Shown one piece after another: positions 26,350 to 35,120 of a stretch of 39,973 nt of DNA (positions within the stretch are counted from its first letter, which is position 1; each line of letters starts with the position of its first letter). The DNA comes from an uncultured Gammaproteobacteria bacterium (lineage in GTDB: Bacteria; Pseudomonadota; Gammaproteobacteria; Pseudomonadales; Azotimanducaceae). The position numbers and the translations under genes were made by a program. The notes beneath the pieces are model-generated. The model was given only the letters and a program-made list of their open reading frames with translations. It did no database searches and was not told the DNA's origin. Where the stretch lies: assembly GCA_913045175.1 (NCBI GenBank), contig CAJWQG010000030.1:1-39973 (forward strand). The letters are read 5' to 3'.

Positions 26350-27477
26350 ATGGAATTTCAATTTACCGGCGAGCAGGAGCAGTTTCGCGAGTTTGTTCGT
26401 CGCTTTTTCAACGACACGACGCCGACCACAGAAGTGCGGCGAATTATGGAGACCGAGAGCGGTTTCGATGAAAGCATCTGGCAAAGACTTGCAAACGAGC
26501 TTTCTCTCACCGGTATCAGCATCCCCGAAGCCTACGGCGGTTCAGGATTTGGCACCGTCGAACTCGGTATTGCCATGGAAGAAATGGGCCGCTGCCTCTA
26601 TCCCTCACCGTTTCTGGCATCCAGTGTACTTGCCGCCAAGGCACTTGAATTTGTCGCCGGCGAGAATCAAAAAGCGGAATTACTACCAGCCATCGCGGCC
26701 GGAGAGAAAATCGCCACCCTCGCGTTTCTTGAGAATGAAGGCGCACCGGTAGTCACTGATATTAATTGCACGGCACAAGGTAGCGACAGCGAATTTAAAC
26801 TGGATGGCACCAAGCAATTTGTGCTCGATGCCACCGTCGCTGACTATTTTCTGGTTACCGCGATGACCGACAAGGGCCTGTCATTGTTCCAGGTCGATGG
26901 TTCGACTGCGGGACTAAACATAAACGCACTAAAAGTCATCGATCAAACGCGACGTGTTTCGAGAGTAGAACTCAACAATACTCCCGGGGAATTGATTGGC
27001 GAAGAAGGCGCCGCCCAGGACGGGTTGGAACAGGCACTCAATATCGCTTTTCTCGCGCTCGCCAACGAATCTGTCGGCGGTGCCGAGAGACTCTTTGAAG
27101 ACACGCTGGAATATACGAAACTGCGCCGCCAATTCGGTCGCACCATCGCTTCTTTTCAGGCCATCAAACACAGGATGACGGAGTACCTGCTCAACGTGGA
27201 ACTCGCCAAGTCAGCAGCGTATTACACTGCTGAGGCAGCGGACATTGGTGCGGAAGACCTGGCCAAGCTCGCGAGCATTGCCAAAGCCAGCGCATCGGAA
27301 GCATATCTGCAGGCCGGTATCGAATCGATACAGCTGCATGGCGGCATTGGTTTTACCTGGGAGAACAACACCCACCTCTGGTTCAAACGGGCCAAGAGCT
27401 CGGAAGTATTTCTAGGTGACCCGGCCTGGCATCACGCGCGCATGATCGAGCGCATGGTAGAGGAGCAGGCAGCATGA
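26350..27477 (+). CDS. Acyl-CoA dehydrogenase, subunit 1 of a paired enzyme
   Basis: Flavin enzyme of 375 residues that would introduce a 2,3 double bond into an acyl-CoA. It has the three-part fold: helical N-terminus (GEQEQFREFVRRFF, GISIPEAYGGSGFG), a reduced middle beta domain, and a C-terminal helical domain (YTKLRRQFGRTIASFQAIKH, IQLHGGIGFTWENNTHLWFKRA). It lacks the usual YEG-T catalytic-base segment, ending with EVFLGDPAWHHARM. The overlap ATGA with the next gene, also an acyl-CoA dehydrogenase, points to a heteromeric enzyme like the FadE pairs of steroid side-chain pathways. Confidence 0.92.
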   Translation: MEFQFTGEQEQFREFVRRFFNDTTPTTEVRRIMETESGFDESIWQRLANELSLTGISIPEAYGGSGFGTVELGIAMEEMGRCLYPSPFLASSVLAAKALEFVAGENQKAELLPAIAAGEKIATLAFLENEGAPVVTDINCTAQGSDSEFKLDGTKQFVLDATVADYFLVTAMTDKGLSLFQVDGSTAGLNINALKVIDQTRRVSRVELNNTPGELIGEEGAAQDGLEQALNIAFLALANESVGGAERLFEDTLEYTKLRRQFGRTIASFQAIKHRMTEYLLNVELAKSAAYYTAEAADIGAEDLAKLASIAKASASEAYLQAGIESIQLHGGIGFTWENNTHLWFKRAKSSEVFLGDPAWHHARMIERMVEEQAA

Positions 27478-28724
27478 TTAACGAACAAACTGTACGCAAA
27501 GAAGTACGCGCCTGGCTCGAAGAGCACTGGGACCCAAACCTGTCGTTACTCGAATGGCGCACCAAACTTACCGATACCGGTTGGGGGATGCCCGACTGGC
27601 CAGAGGAGTGGTACGGCAAAGGTTACCCGCCTTTACTCGCCGCTGCAGTAGAAGAGGAGTTTGTTCGCTTTGGCGCAGTTGGTGTCGCCAAGGCAGGTAT
27701 TCGCCTTCTTGCTGGTGCCACTCTGCTCGAACATGGCAGCGAGGATCAGAAAAAACAGTTCCTGCGCCGCATACTCACCGGTGAAGATACCTGGTGTCAG
27801 CTATTCAGCGAACCGGGCAGCGGCTCCGACCTTGCCGGTTCAACGACCCGGACTGTAAAAGAAGGAGACCACTGGATTGTCAACGGCCAAAAGGTCTGGA
27901 CCACCAGCGCACACCACGCGGACTGGGGACTACTGCTGGCAAGAACCGACTGGGACGCGCCAAAGCACAAAGGCCTTACCTACTTCGTCATTGATATGCA
28001 TCAGGACGGCGTAGTCACCAAACAGCTGCGCCAGATGAATCACCATGCGTCATTCAACGAGGTCTTTATGACCGATGCAGTCGTTGAGGCACATCATCAG
28101 GTAGGTGAACTAGGACAAGGTTGGGGCGTCGCATTAACTACGCTGGCCCATGAAAGGCGTCGCGCTGATGGACTGCAACCCATGGCCTCGGCAAAAGATA
28201 CAGAGATTGATCGCTCTGGCTCCATATACAAAGAAGAACGCGCTGAAAATGACGTGATGATGGCGCCCTATATCTGGTATCCACAACGCGCGGGTCGGGT
28301 AGATCTTGCGCTGCCCAGAGCAATTGAAACCGGAAAGATAGATGATCCCACCGTTGTGCAGGAACTGGCAAGATTGCTTATTTTATCCAGCAGCGCGGAG
28401 TGGACCGCAAGACGAGCGAGAGCTGCGCAGCAGGCCGGTAAACCCCAGGGCCCGGAAGGATCCCTGGGTAAGCTAGCAGCAAGCCAGGTTGCCCGTGCCG
28501 CCGCGCGAGTGCATACGGCGGTATCCGGCGCTGACTCCATGCTTATGGACGAAGACAGCCCACGGGATGGCATCATTGGAGAGATTCTTATTTCTGTACC
28601 AGCGGTTTCCATCGCCGGCGGTACGGATGAAATACAGCGAAATATAATCGCGGAGCGGGTCCTCGATATGCCCAAGGAAGCCAGATCCGATACCGGTCCA
28701 TTTAAGGACGTACTGAAAAACTGA
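27474..28724 (+). CDS. Acyl-CoA dehydrogenase, subunit 2 of a paired enzyme
   Basis: A 416-residue family member with a well-kept flavin and substrate middle domain (QLFSEPGSGSDLAGSTTRT, WIVNGQKVWTTSAHHADW) and a C-terminal AGGTDEIQRNIIAERVL. The position of the MCAD catalytic Glu (YEGT) is Gly in AGGT, as in several heteromeric or ring-acyl dehydrogenases, so the base must come from elsewhere. The start overlaps subunit 1 by four bases and an SDR follows after 9 bases, so three genes probably form one operon. The substrate is not evident; bulky acyl-CoA is an inference from the pairing. Confidence 0.93.
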   Translation: MINEQTVRKEVRAWLEEHWDPNLSLLEWRTKLTDTGWGMPDWPEEWYGKGYPPLLAAAVEEEFVRFGAVGVAKAGIRLLAGATLLEHGSEDQKKQFLRRILTGEDTWCQLFSEPGSGSDLAGSTTRTVKEGDHWIVNGQKVWTTSAHHADWGLLLARTDWDAPKHKGLTYFVIDMHQDGVVTKQLRQMNHHASFNEVFMTDAVVEAHHQVGELGQGWGVALTTLAHERRRADGLQPMASAKDTEIDRSGSIYKEERAENDVMMAPYIWYPQRAGRVDLALPRAIETGKIDDPTVVQELARLLILSSSAEWTARRARAAQQAGKPQGPEGSLGKLAASQVARAAARVHTAVSGADSMLMDEDSPRDGIIGEILISVPAVSIAGGTDEIQRNIIAERVLDMPKEARSDTGPFKDVLKN

Positions 28725-28733
28725 GGCGAGCAA

Positions 28734-29477
28734 ATGAACAGGTTTGAAGATAAAAGCGTCGTCGTCACCGGAGCAGCGTCCGGATTCGGCGTTGCTATCG
28801 CGAAAAAATTTGCAGAAGAAGGCGCCAGCGTGCTGCTTGCAGATATCAACCTGGAAGGCGCAGAAAAAGTCGCGGCTGAAATACCCGGCTCAGTGGCAAT
28901 CAAAGTCGATGTATCAGACGAAGAAGATAACAAGGCAATGGTGCAGGCGGCGGTTGATAACTTTGGCAAGATCGATGTCATGTGCTGCAACGCCGGTGGC
29001 CCTCATCGGGGTGCCTACATGACGCGCATGGAAGTGGAAGATTTCGACCGGATGTGGGCAATCAATGTTCGCAGCATATTTCTTGCGACCAAATACTGCG
29101 TTGAGCACATGCCTCCCGGTAGTAGCATCATTAGCACCGCATCGATCGCCGGCAAACGCCCTCGTAAGGGACTGACGCCTTACAACGCGTCCAAAGGCGC
29201 CGTGATTACCTTGACCAAAGGCATGGCCCTGGAACTTGCCCCCAACATCAGGGCGAACTGCGTCTGCCCTGTTTCTGCGCCAACCGGTTTTGATATGACA
29301 TCAACCGGCAAGGCAGAGCTGTCCGAGGACATGGAAAAAATGGTGATCGACGGTATTCCACTCGGTCGACGAGCCACGCCTGAGGATGTGGCGGATGCGT
29401 ACGCGTTTCTCGCATCCGATGAAGCAAAATTCCTGACGGGCGTCGCATTAGACATTGATGGAGGAAGGTCTATCTAA
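28734..29477 (+). CDS. FabG-like short-chain dehydrogenase/reductase
   Basis: A 247-residue classical SDR with TGAASGFG (12-19), LLADIN suggesting NAD(H), CNAGGP, catalytic Ser in ISTASIAG, Tyr150 and Lys154 in YNASK, and the family end FLTGVALDIDGGRSI. It has a good ribosome site (GAGGCGAG) and lies 9 bases after the second acyl-CoA dehydrogenase, so it is probably the 3-hydroxyacyl-CoA or ring-alcohol dehydrogenase of the same pathway. Its 3' end overlaps the convergent DUF1330 gene by four bases. Confidence 0.92.
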   Translation: MNRFEDKSVVVTGAASGFGVAIAKKFAEEGASVLLADINLEGAEKVAAEIPGSVAIKVDVSDEEDNKAMVQAAVDNFGKIDVMCCNAGGPHRGAYMTRMEVEDFDRMWAINVRSIFLATKYCVEHMPPGSSIISTASIAGKRPRKGLTPYNASKGAVITLTKGMALELAPNIRANCVCPVSAPTGFDMTSTGKAELSEDMEKMVIDGIPLGRRATPEDVADAYAFLASDEAKFLTGVALDIDGGRSI

Positions 29478-30178
29478 CCGCCGCTATCGGGCATCTCAAA
29501 CCCACGCACAATCACCTGCATCGCAAGTTCCGGACGGTTTTTTCTCGCTTCGATGTACGTTGGATGCTGCCAATAGTCTACAAGTGACTGTACGCTCGGA
29601 TGAGCGCGCACGATGACGCCGCCCGGAAATGGCCACTCACCTTCCAGCAGGCGTAAAGCTTCCGCTGAAGCTACTTGCGCAATCAACTGCGGTTTGTAAC
29701 CCCGATCTATGCCACCTGCAATCTCGCTATATTTCTTCAGGTCATAGCCTTCGAATTCACTTGCAGCAGGAGGACAGGTTATCGAATAGGCAAGCACGCC
29801 TTCAGCCGGTGGCTCTCCCTGTTCATCAGGGTCAGCGCCTTCAAGGACGGCAACAAAATGAAGCGTACCGGACTTTAGCTGTTGCCGTACTTTGATCGCT
29901 TCCTGGTACTCCTCCGAAAACCAGAATGCTTCGAGCCCTTCTACCGATGGAAAGCGCTCTATAGCAATAGCCTGATATGGGTAGGAACCTTCCAGCACTT
30001 CCATTTTATTAGCGGGATCTGCACTACCAGTCGCAACCATTCCTATGGTGACTCCCGCACGTTCCATCGCCTTACCGCCAAGTTCCTGATATTTCTGGGT
30101 GCCCTCAATATCTTCCTGATCCGGTTCTCCGAACCTGGTTATGCCCACCAAAAGATACGCTGGTCTGGGATCGCTCAT
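29474..30178 (-). CDS. Tandem DUF1330 protein
   Basis: A 234-residue cytoplasmic protein made of two dimeric-barrel (ferredoxin-like) DUF1330 units. The first shows YPYQAIAIERFPSVEGLEAF and FSEEYQEAIKVRQ (about residues 68-100); the second shows GGVIVRAHPSVQSLVDYW and HPTYIEARKNRPE (about 187-220). The family normally has one domain of about 95 residues and forms dimers, so this is an internal duplication making the dimer in one chain. Function is unknown. A strong ribosome site (GAGGAG) precedes the ATG. Confidence 0.85.
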   Translation of the reverse strand: MSDPRPAYLLVGITRFGEPDQEDIEGTQKYQELGGKAMERAGVTIGMVATGSADPANKMEVLEGSYPYQAIAIERFPSVEGLEAFWFSEEYQEAIKVRQQLKSGTLHFVAVLEGADPDEQGEPPAEGVLAYSITCPPAASEFEGYDLKKYSEIAGGIDRGYKPQLIAQVASAEALRLLEGEWPFPGGVIVRAHPSVQSLVDYWQHPTYIEARKNRPELAMQVIVRGFEMPDSGG

Positions 30179-30247
30179 AACTGCTCCTCAAATCGCATTG
30201 CCGCCGAAATGGTGCACCATTCTACCTTACTTGCCCTGCGCCACGGC

Positions 30248-31786
30248 TCACCACTGATTCGTCGCTGCTATATCCCAGGCCTTGATCGACTCCACTTTCA
30301 TTGAACCACCCTTGCTAAAAAGTACGACGCCGGTGCTATCGTCCCGGGTTGGATAAACGTACTGGGTAACGCATTGCCGTCTGTTGGCGAAGATTTCGAT
30401 CACCGAGCGATCGATGAAAATACGCAGTTCCAGTTTCTCACCGGGTTCAAGTTCAAGTGGCGCAACCTGTTTCGTAACAACCGGATTCTCGTCGCCGAAG
30501 ATCATGGTGTAGTAGTAGTGCTCCATGGTCTCGTCCAGCGTCGACTTTTCCAGGTCAATCGTAAGCTCTCCGGTTGATGGAGAATACTCAATCAGCGTTT
30601 GTTCTTCGCCGTCCGAAGACGCGCAGACTTTAAGGCCAACAACGTCGGCATCTTGCGGGTCGATAGTTACGTTGAGCTCCAATGTGTTGCCAGCAAAACC
30701 ATCGAGACGCACATTCTCGTCATCACTAACCTTAATATTTCGTTCCTGTCTTTCTCTAAGACGCAGCCGCTCCATCTCTTCCACCGGTTCAATTAGCAGC
30801 GTTCCATCATCATCAAGAGATAACACACGAGGCAGCGACATGAAGCCGCTCCACCCGTAACTCGGTGGATTAGTGAACTCAGTAATATGAAGCGGCTCAT
30901 TTCTTTCCAGAATCCATGACCACATGATGCGACGACCCTTGTCGTCAAGCAGCGACTCCGGCGCGAAACAGGTGCCGCCAGGGAAATTCATGCGCTGATG
31001 CACTTCCGGGTAAAACTGGTTATCCCGATAGTCACCAAGATAGATGCGGGCGCCGCGGGTATGACTAATGCACAGCAGCGCATACTTGTCGCCCAGCTTG
31101 AAAAAATCAGGACAGGACACGTCCTCCCAGTCAGCAACATCCGGCATATTGTTGGCTAGAAACGGCCCCACGTATTCCCAATCATGCAGATTCTGAGCCT
31201 TGAATAATGCCGGGGTCGGACCACCGAAGATCGCATAGTGCTCGCCGTTTTCTGTCCAACCGTGTGGATCCCAGGAGCTATAAAGTTTTCCTTCCGGACT
31301 GTCTTTTGCGGGAATCGGAATAATCGGATTCGATTCCAGCTTGGTCCAGTTATCGAGTTCAGGTTCAGAACAGGTCGCTATGCAGTTGCCTGCGCCAACA
31401 CCGTGATAGAGCATCGTTGGTACGCCTTCATTGTTGATAAAGCAGTTACCACTAAACATCGACCTGTCCGGGTCACCAGGTATCAGTGCAGGTTTGTGGT
31501 ACCGCCAATGCAACAGGTCGACACTTGAGGCATGTCCCCAAACGTCAAAATTTCGCTCTTCCTTGGAGTGTCCAACCGACCGATCATCATTCTGATAGAT
31601 GTAACAAAGATGGTATTTACCCTCCCAGAAGATTGTCCCGTTAGGATCGAAGGGCATGCCGCGTCCTTCAGGATTCGTGAAGTGGTAGGTAGGTCTATGC
31701 GGATCATCGAGGAGAACATGGCGAAACTCCCGCTGCGCCTCTATCAATTCTATTAAGCGCTCCCGGTCTGGCTGGGTACCACTCAC
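30248..31786 (-). CDS. GH32-like beta-fructosidase family protein, atypical signature
   Basis: A 512-residue glycoside hydrolase: five-bladed propeller, then a C-terminal beta-sandwich with the GH32 hallmark FIDRSVIEIFANRRQ. Propeller motifs are recognisable but altered: MPFDPNG (nucleophile Asp47) for WMNDPNG, SSWDPHGW (Asp173) where most members have RDP, and WEDVSCPDFF (acid/base Glu221, Cys225) for WECPDFF, a three-residue insertion. No signal peptide, so cytoplasmic. The start is GTG 31786, placed five bases after GAGGAGAG; the upstream TTG at 31801 would overlap that ribosome site. It is divergent from the GH127 gene. A fructose-containing substrate is uncertain given the changes. Confidence 0.85.
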   Translation of the reverse strand: MSGTQPDRERLIELIEAQREFRHVLLDDPHRPTYHFTNPEGRGMPFDPNGTIFWEGKYHLCYIYQNDDRSVGHSKEERNFDVWGHASSVDLLHWRYHKPALIPGDPDRSMFSGNCFINNEGVPTMLYHGVGAGNCIATCSEPELDNWTKLESNPIIPIPAKDSPEGKLYSSWDPHGWTENGEHYAIFGGPTPALFKAQNLHDWEYVGPFLANNMPDVADWEDVSCPDFFKLGDKYALLCISHTRGARIYLGDYRDNQFYPEVHQRMNFPGGTCFAPESLLDDKGRRIMWSWILERNEPLHITEFTNPPSYGWSGFMSLPRVLSLDDDGTLLIEPVEEMERLRLRERQERNIKVSDDENVRLDGFAGNTLELNVTIDPQDADVVGLKVCASSDGEEQTLIEYSPSTGELTIDLEKSTLDETMEHYYYTMIFGDENPVVTKQVAPLELEPGEKLELRIFIDRSVIEIFANRRQCVTQYVYPTRDDSTGVVLFSKGGSMKVESIKAWDIAATNQW

Positions 31787-31869
31787 TATTGCTCTCCTCA
31801 ATTAGTTTATGACTCAATCACGTGCACTTGTTAAACTGCCCGTTTTTCCAGTGCAGAGGAGAGTCTAGA

Positions 31870-33630
31870 GTGAAACCTGCTGTTGAGGCAAAGGTGAATA
31901 TCGCCTTTGAGCCAGCCAACTTACAAGACACTGCATACAAAGGCTGGATCGCCGATCGGATGCAAATCAACGTTGAGAAACGTCTGTTGCAACTTGACCT
32001 AGACATGATTCTAGAACCGTTCATCCATCGACCCGGCAAACAATGGTGGGCCGGCGAACATGTCGGCAAGTATCTGCACGCGGCAACCCACGCCTGGTGG
32101 TTTACTGGAGATGATCGGCTGATGGAGCGAATGGACTCTGTGGTAAAAAGACTCATCGAGACACAGCTGCCCAATGGATATCTGGGAACATACAAAGAAG
32201 AAGACCAGTTCGGTCAGGGAGACGGGCTTGGCTGGAACTTCCCGGTTTGGGACGTCTGGACACACAAGTACAACCTGATCGGATTGCTTACCTACTATCA
32301 GGCCACCGAATACCAACCCGCATTAGACGCCAGCAGGCGCGCGACAGATCTGATGTACGACCTCTACGTCGCACAGAACAAAAGCTTAAGACTCGCAAGC
32401 GCCCACATGGGCATGGCTGCCACCAGCGTGCTTGAACCCATCGCCATGTTGTATCGAATCACTGGGGAGCCCCGTTACCTGAAGTTTTGTCACAGGATTG
32501 TCGACTCCTGGGAAGACGAAAGTGATCCTGAAACATGGATGTATGACGACGGTTGTCACCTGCTCAACAGTCTTTTGGCAGATGGAAACGTTTACAAGGC
32601 TGCAAATCGAAAAGCGTATGAGATGCTGTCAAACCTGGTGGGTCTGCTTGAGCTCTATCGACTCGATCCGGACGAGCGCTTCTTTACCGCGTGCAAAAAA
32701 GCGTGGGACGACATCGTAAACAAGCGCCTCTACATAACAGGAACTGCCAGTTACCACGAACAATTCACACCGGACAACAGAATGCCCCCTGGTCAGGCGC
32801 TTGGTGAGGGTTGTGTGACAGTCACCTGGCTACAGCTTACGCGCCACCTGTTGGAGTTGACAGGTGAAGTGCAGTACGCCGACGAACTCGAGCGCACCAT
32901 TTACAATGCCCTACCAGCAGCACAATCACCCCTAACCGGGGAAGTGACCTATTTCTCACCGCTTATTGGCAAAAAGTACTACAACGGGCACGACGAAAAA
33001 ATGGATCCGGCAATTTCCTGCTGCTCCAGCAGCATCCCGCGTGGCATCGCCATGATTCCAACCTTTGCCTCCGGCACACTGAACGGTATACCCGCATTGC
33101 TGCAATACATTCCTGGCAAACATGTACTGAATTTTGACCAGCAAACGGTCACGTTAAACGTGACAGAAGACTTTCCACAGACGGGAGATTTCGAGATAGA
33201 AGTAGAAATTGACGAGCTAGCTCAGTTTCCAATCATTCTGCGCGCCCCTGACTGGGCACCGGGATTCGAGGCAAGCATCGAAGGAACAACCTACACACCA
33301 ACAGATTTCAGGTTAATCGAAATTGATCGTACCTGGTCGCCCGGTGACAAAATACAGGTCCGGATTCCTCTTGAGATTCGTCGCGTACCTGACCCCGATA
33401 AAACCAGCGACGCCGTCGCGTTTGTCAGGGGACCCCAGGTGCTTGCCACAGATACGTCCATTGATGCTGAAGGCGGCATTCCCGAATCCGACTGGTGGGG
33501 CGATACGCTGCATACACTAGTCGTGAAACAGAACGGAAGCGACACGGAGTTCAAACTTATCGCTTTCGCGGATGCGGGACAGCACAAGGAGGAATACGCG
33601 GCACTACATAAAGGGATCAAACTTAAGTAA
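31870..33630 (+). CDS. GH127 (DUF1680) beta-L-arabinofuranosidase-type hydrolase
   Basis: A 586-residue protein with an (alpha/alpha)6 barrel and C-terminal beta domains. The zinc-cysteine site is intact: Glu313 and Cys315 in GEGCVTVTW, and Cys384-Cys385 in SCCSSSIPRG, matching the ligands and cysteine nucleophile of the Bifidobacterium enzyme HypBA1. No signal peptide, so it acts on imported sugars. GTG 31870 is chosen because GAGGAGAG lies six bases upstream; an in-frame GTG at 31822 has no ribosome site. The GH32-like gene is divergent 83 bases away with the same ribosome-site string. The exact sugar is unproven; the family is wider than L-arabinose. The 3' end overlaps a convergent gene by 27 bases. 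Confidence 0.93.
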   Translation: MKPAVEAKVNIAFEPANLQDTAYKGWIADRMQINVEKRLLQLDLDMILEPFIHRPGKQWWAGEHVGKYLHAATHAWWFTGDDRLMERMDSVVKRLIETQLPNGYLGTYKEEDQFGQGDGLGWNFPVWDVWTHKYNLIGLLTYYQATEYQPALDASRRATDLMYDLYVAQNKSLRLASAHMGMAATSVLEPIAMLYRITGEPRYLKFCHRIVDSWEDESDPETWMYDDGCHLLNSLLADGNVYKAANRKAYEMLSNLVGLLELYRLDPDERFFTACKKAWDDIVNKRLYITGTASYHEQFTPDNRMPPGQALGEGCVTVTWLQLTRHLLELTGEVQYADELERTIYNALPAAQSPLTGEVTYFSPLIGKKYYNGHDEKMDPAISCCSSSIPRGIAMIPTFASGTLNGIPALLQYIPGKHVLNFDQQTVTLNVTEDFPQTGDFEIEVEIDELAQFPIILRAPDWAPGFEASIEGTTYTPTDFRLIEIDRTWSPGDKIQVRIPLEIRRVPDPDKTSDAVAFVRGPQVLATDTSIDAEGGIPESDWWGDTLHTLVVKQNGSDTEFKLIAFADAGQHKEEYAALHKGIKLK

Positions 33631-34050
33631 CTTTTCCCACTCCCTGATCACGCCAGGTGTCATGTTAAACAAGGGATGAGGCAAGGGAGATGCTTTAATC
33701 GATTCGTTGTGCCGTTCCCGGTCGCGCACCTCCAGCTTCTTTAACAAGTGCTGCCACTCATACGCCAGTTGTCCATTCGACTCTTCTATCAAATCCACAT
33801 CGTGGGTTGATGGGATTTTGCTGACATCGAACTTGTACTCACGTGTCTTGGATTCCTCCAACACGCCTCGTAGATATCCAGTGACTTATGCCACCGGATC
33901 TGGCTGCGCTTTAAACCTGACTAGCTGGGGGTGGTTTTGATACCCCCTGGTCTTAACTTCGAGAACGGCCTTTGCCAGCAATGCTTCACGCCATAGGGCA
34001 ACTAGCCCCTTGGAATCTAAGAACTTGGGATGCACCGTCCAAAGCCGCAT
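33604..34050 (-). pseudogene. Pyrimidine-dimer DNA glycosylase-like gene with an in-frame stop
   Basis: Read through one stop, the frame gives 148 residues of a T4 endonuclease V/Pyr_excise-type protein: MRLWTVHPKFLDSKGLVALW, then RGYQNHPQLVRFKAQPDPVA, the stop, VTGYLRGVLEESKTREYKFD, and a C-terminus ending near MTPGVIREWEKLL. These enzymes excise UV-induced pyrimidine dimers or related lesions. TAA at 33886-33888 replaces one codon and nothing else is disturbed; both halves share the same frame. It could be a fresh nonsense mutation, a base-call error or a functional read-through. The end overlaps the GH127 gene by 27 bases. Confidence 0.85.
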
Positions 34051-34148
34051 CAGTAAAACTTCCTCATGATTTTTTTCTCTACACGACAATACCACCAGAC
34101 TAGATCAGCACACCCTTTGGTATAGAATTAAGAAATGGGGGCAACAAC

Positions 34149-35111
34149 ATGAGCACAGTTACACCAATTAAAAACAAGGGATTTGGCGCGGCCGTCACCG
34201 ATATCAGCTTGCGCGACCTCGATGATGAAGACGTCACGACTGTCAAAGCTGCATTCCTGAAATTCGGATTTCTGGTTTTCCCAGAACAGTTTCTAACGCT
34301 GGAAGAAAGCACCGCATTCGGAGAGCTTTTTGGCGAGATTCAATTCGGTGGCAGGCATATCGCTAATCGAAAGCCACTGGATGATGGTTCCTTCGAAAAC
34401 TTCGAACCGAAAGATCAAAACATGATGGGTATTTTGGGTAATCAAAACTGGCACGCCGATTCGACCTACATGCCTGTCAGCGCGAAGTGTGGAATCCTCA
34501 CAGCGATCGCGATACCGGACGAAGGTGGTCAAACAGAGTTTGCCGATATGCGTGCCGGATACGCGGCTCTGGATGAAGCAACAAAAAAACGCATCGAAGG
34601 TCTTAGCGCTTACCATTCCACACAGGTGTCCCAGGCATTCGACAACGGTTACTTTCCACCAAAAGACACGGGCACCATCTTTCATGGCGAGGCCTACCTC
34701 AGGCGACTCGTCAAAACGCATCCCGAAACGGGCGTGATGAATCTCTTTATCGGTCGCCACGCATTTGGCATTCCTGGGTTAGAACGTCACGAAAGCCGCG
34801 AGCTCCTGAAAAGCCTGGTGGAGTTCGTGACATCCGATCCTGTGCGGGTGTATAGCCATGATTGGCAGGTTGGAGACACCATTATCTGGGATAATCGCGC
34901 GCTGTTACATCGCGCCCGACCCTATGATTATCGACAACCGCGGGTTCTAATCGGCACACGCATCGCTGGAGACCCCGTCACAGAACTAGCTTATCAACGG
35001 ACTGATCCGGAAGCCGAGGCAGGTCGAGAAGCTGTTACCAAAGAGCTTGAACTACTGCGCGAAGAAACCGCAGGTCAGGGATTTAGGTGGCAGGAGAAAT
35101 TAACTTACTAG
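34149..35111 (+). CDS. TauD/TfdA-family 2-oxoglutarate dioxygenase
   Basis: A 320-residue non-haem iron oxygenase. The iron triad is His102 and Asp104 (NWHADSTY) plus distal His254 (LLHRARPYDYR), followed by the 2-oxoglutarate-binding Arg in PRVLIGTR. These enzymes cleave taurine, alkyl sulfates or aryloxyacetates by hydroxylation. The neighbour downstream, nine bases away, is a sulfatase, so an organosulfur substrate is a reasonable inference; the specific one is unknown. A G-rich ribosome site (GGGGG) precedes the ATG. Confidence 0.93.
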   Translation: MSTVTPIKNKGFGAAVTDISLRDLDDEDVTTVKAAFLKFGFLVFPEQFLTLEESTAFGELFGEIQFGGRHIANRKPLDDGSFENFEPKDQNMMGILGNQNWHADSTYMPVSAKCGILTAIAIPDEGGQTEFADMRAGYAALDEATKKRIEGLSAYHSTQVSQAFDNGYFPPKDTGTIFHGEAYLRRLVKTHPETGVMNLFIGRHAFGIPGLERHESRELLKSLVEFVTSDPVRVYSHDWQVGDTIIWDNRALLHRARPYDYRQPRVLIGTRIAGDPVTELAYQRTDPEAEAGREAVTKELELLREETAGQGFRWQEKLTY

Positions 35112-35120
35112 GAGTATGAA

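Noticed and set aside
28268-28990. A 240-codon open frame on the minus strand opposite the second acyl-CoA dehydrogenase and SDR
   Set aside because: Low-complexity Ser/Ala/Thr-rich translation typical of an antisense shadow; both plus-strand genes are clear family members covering it.
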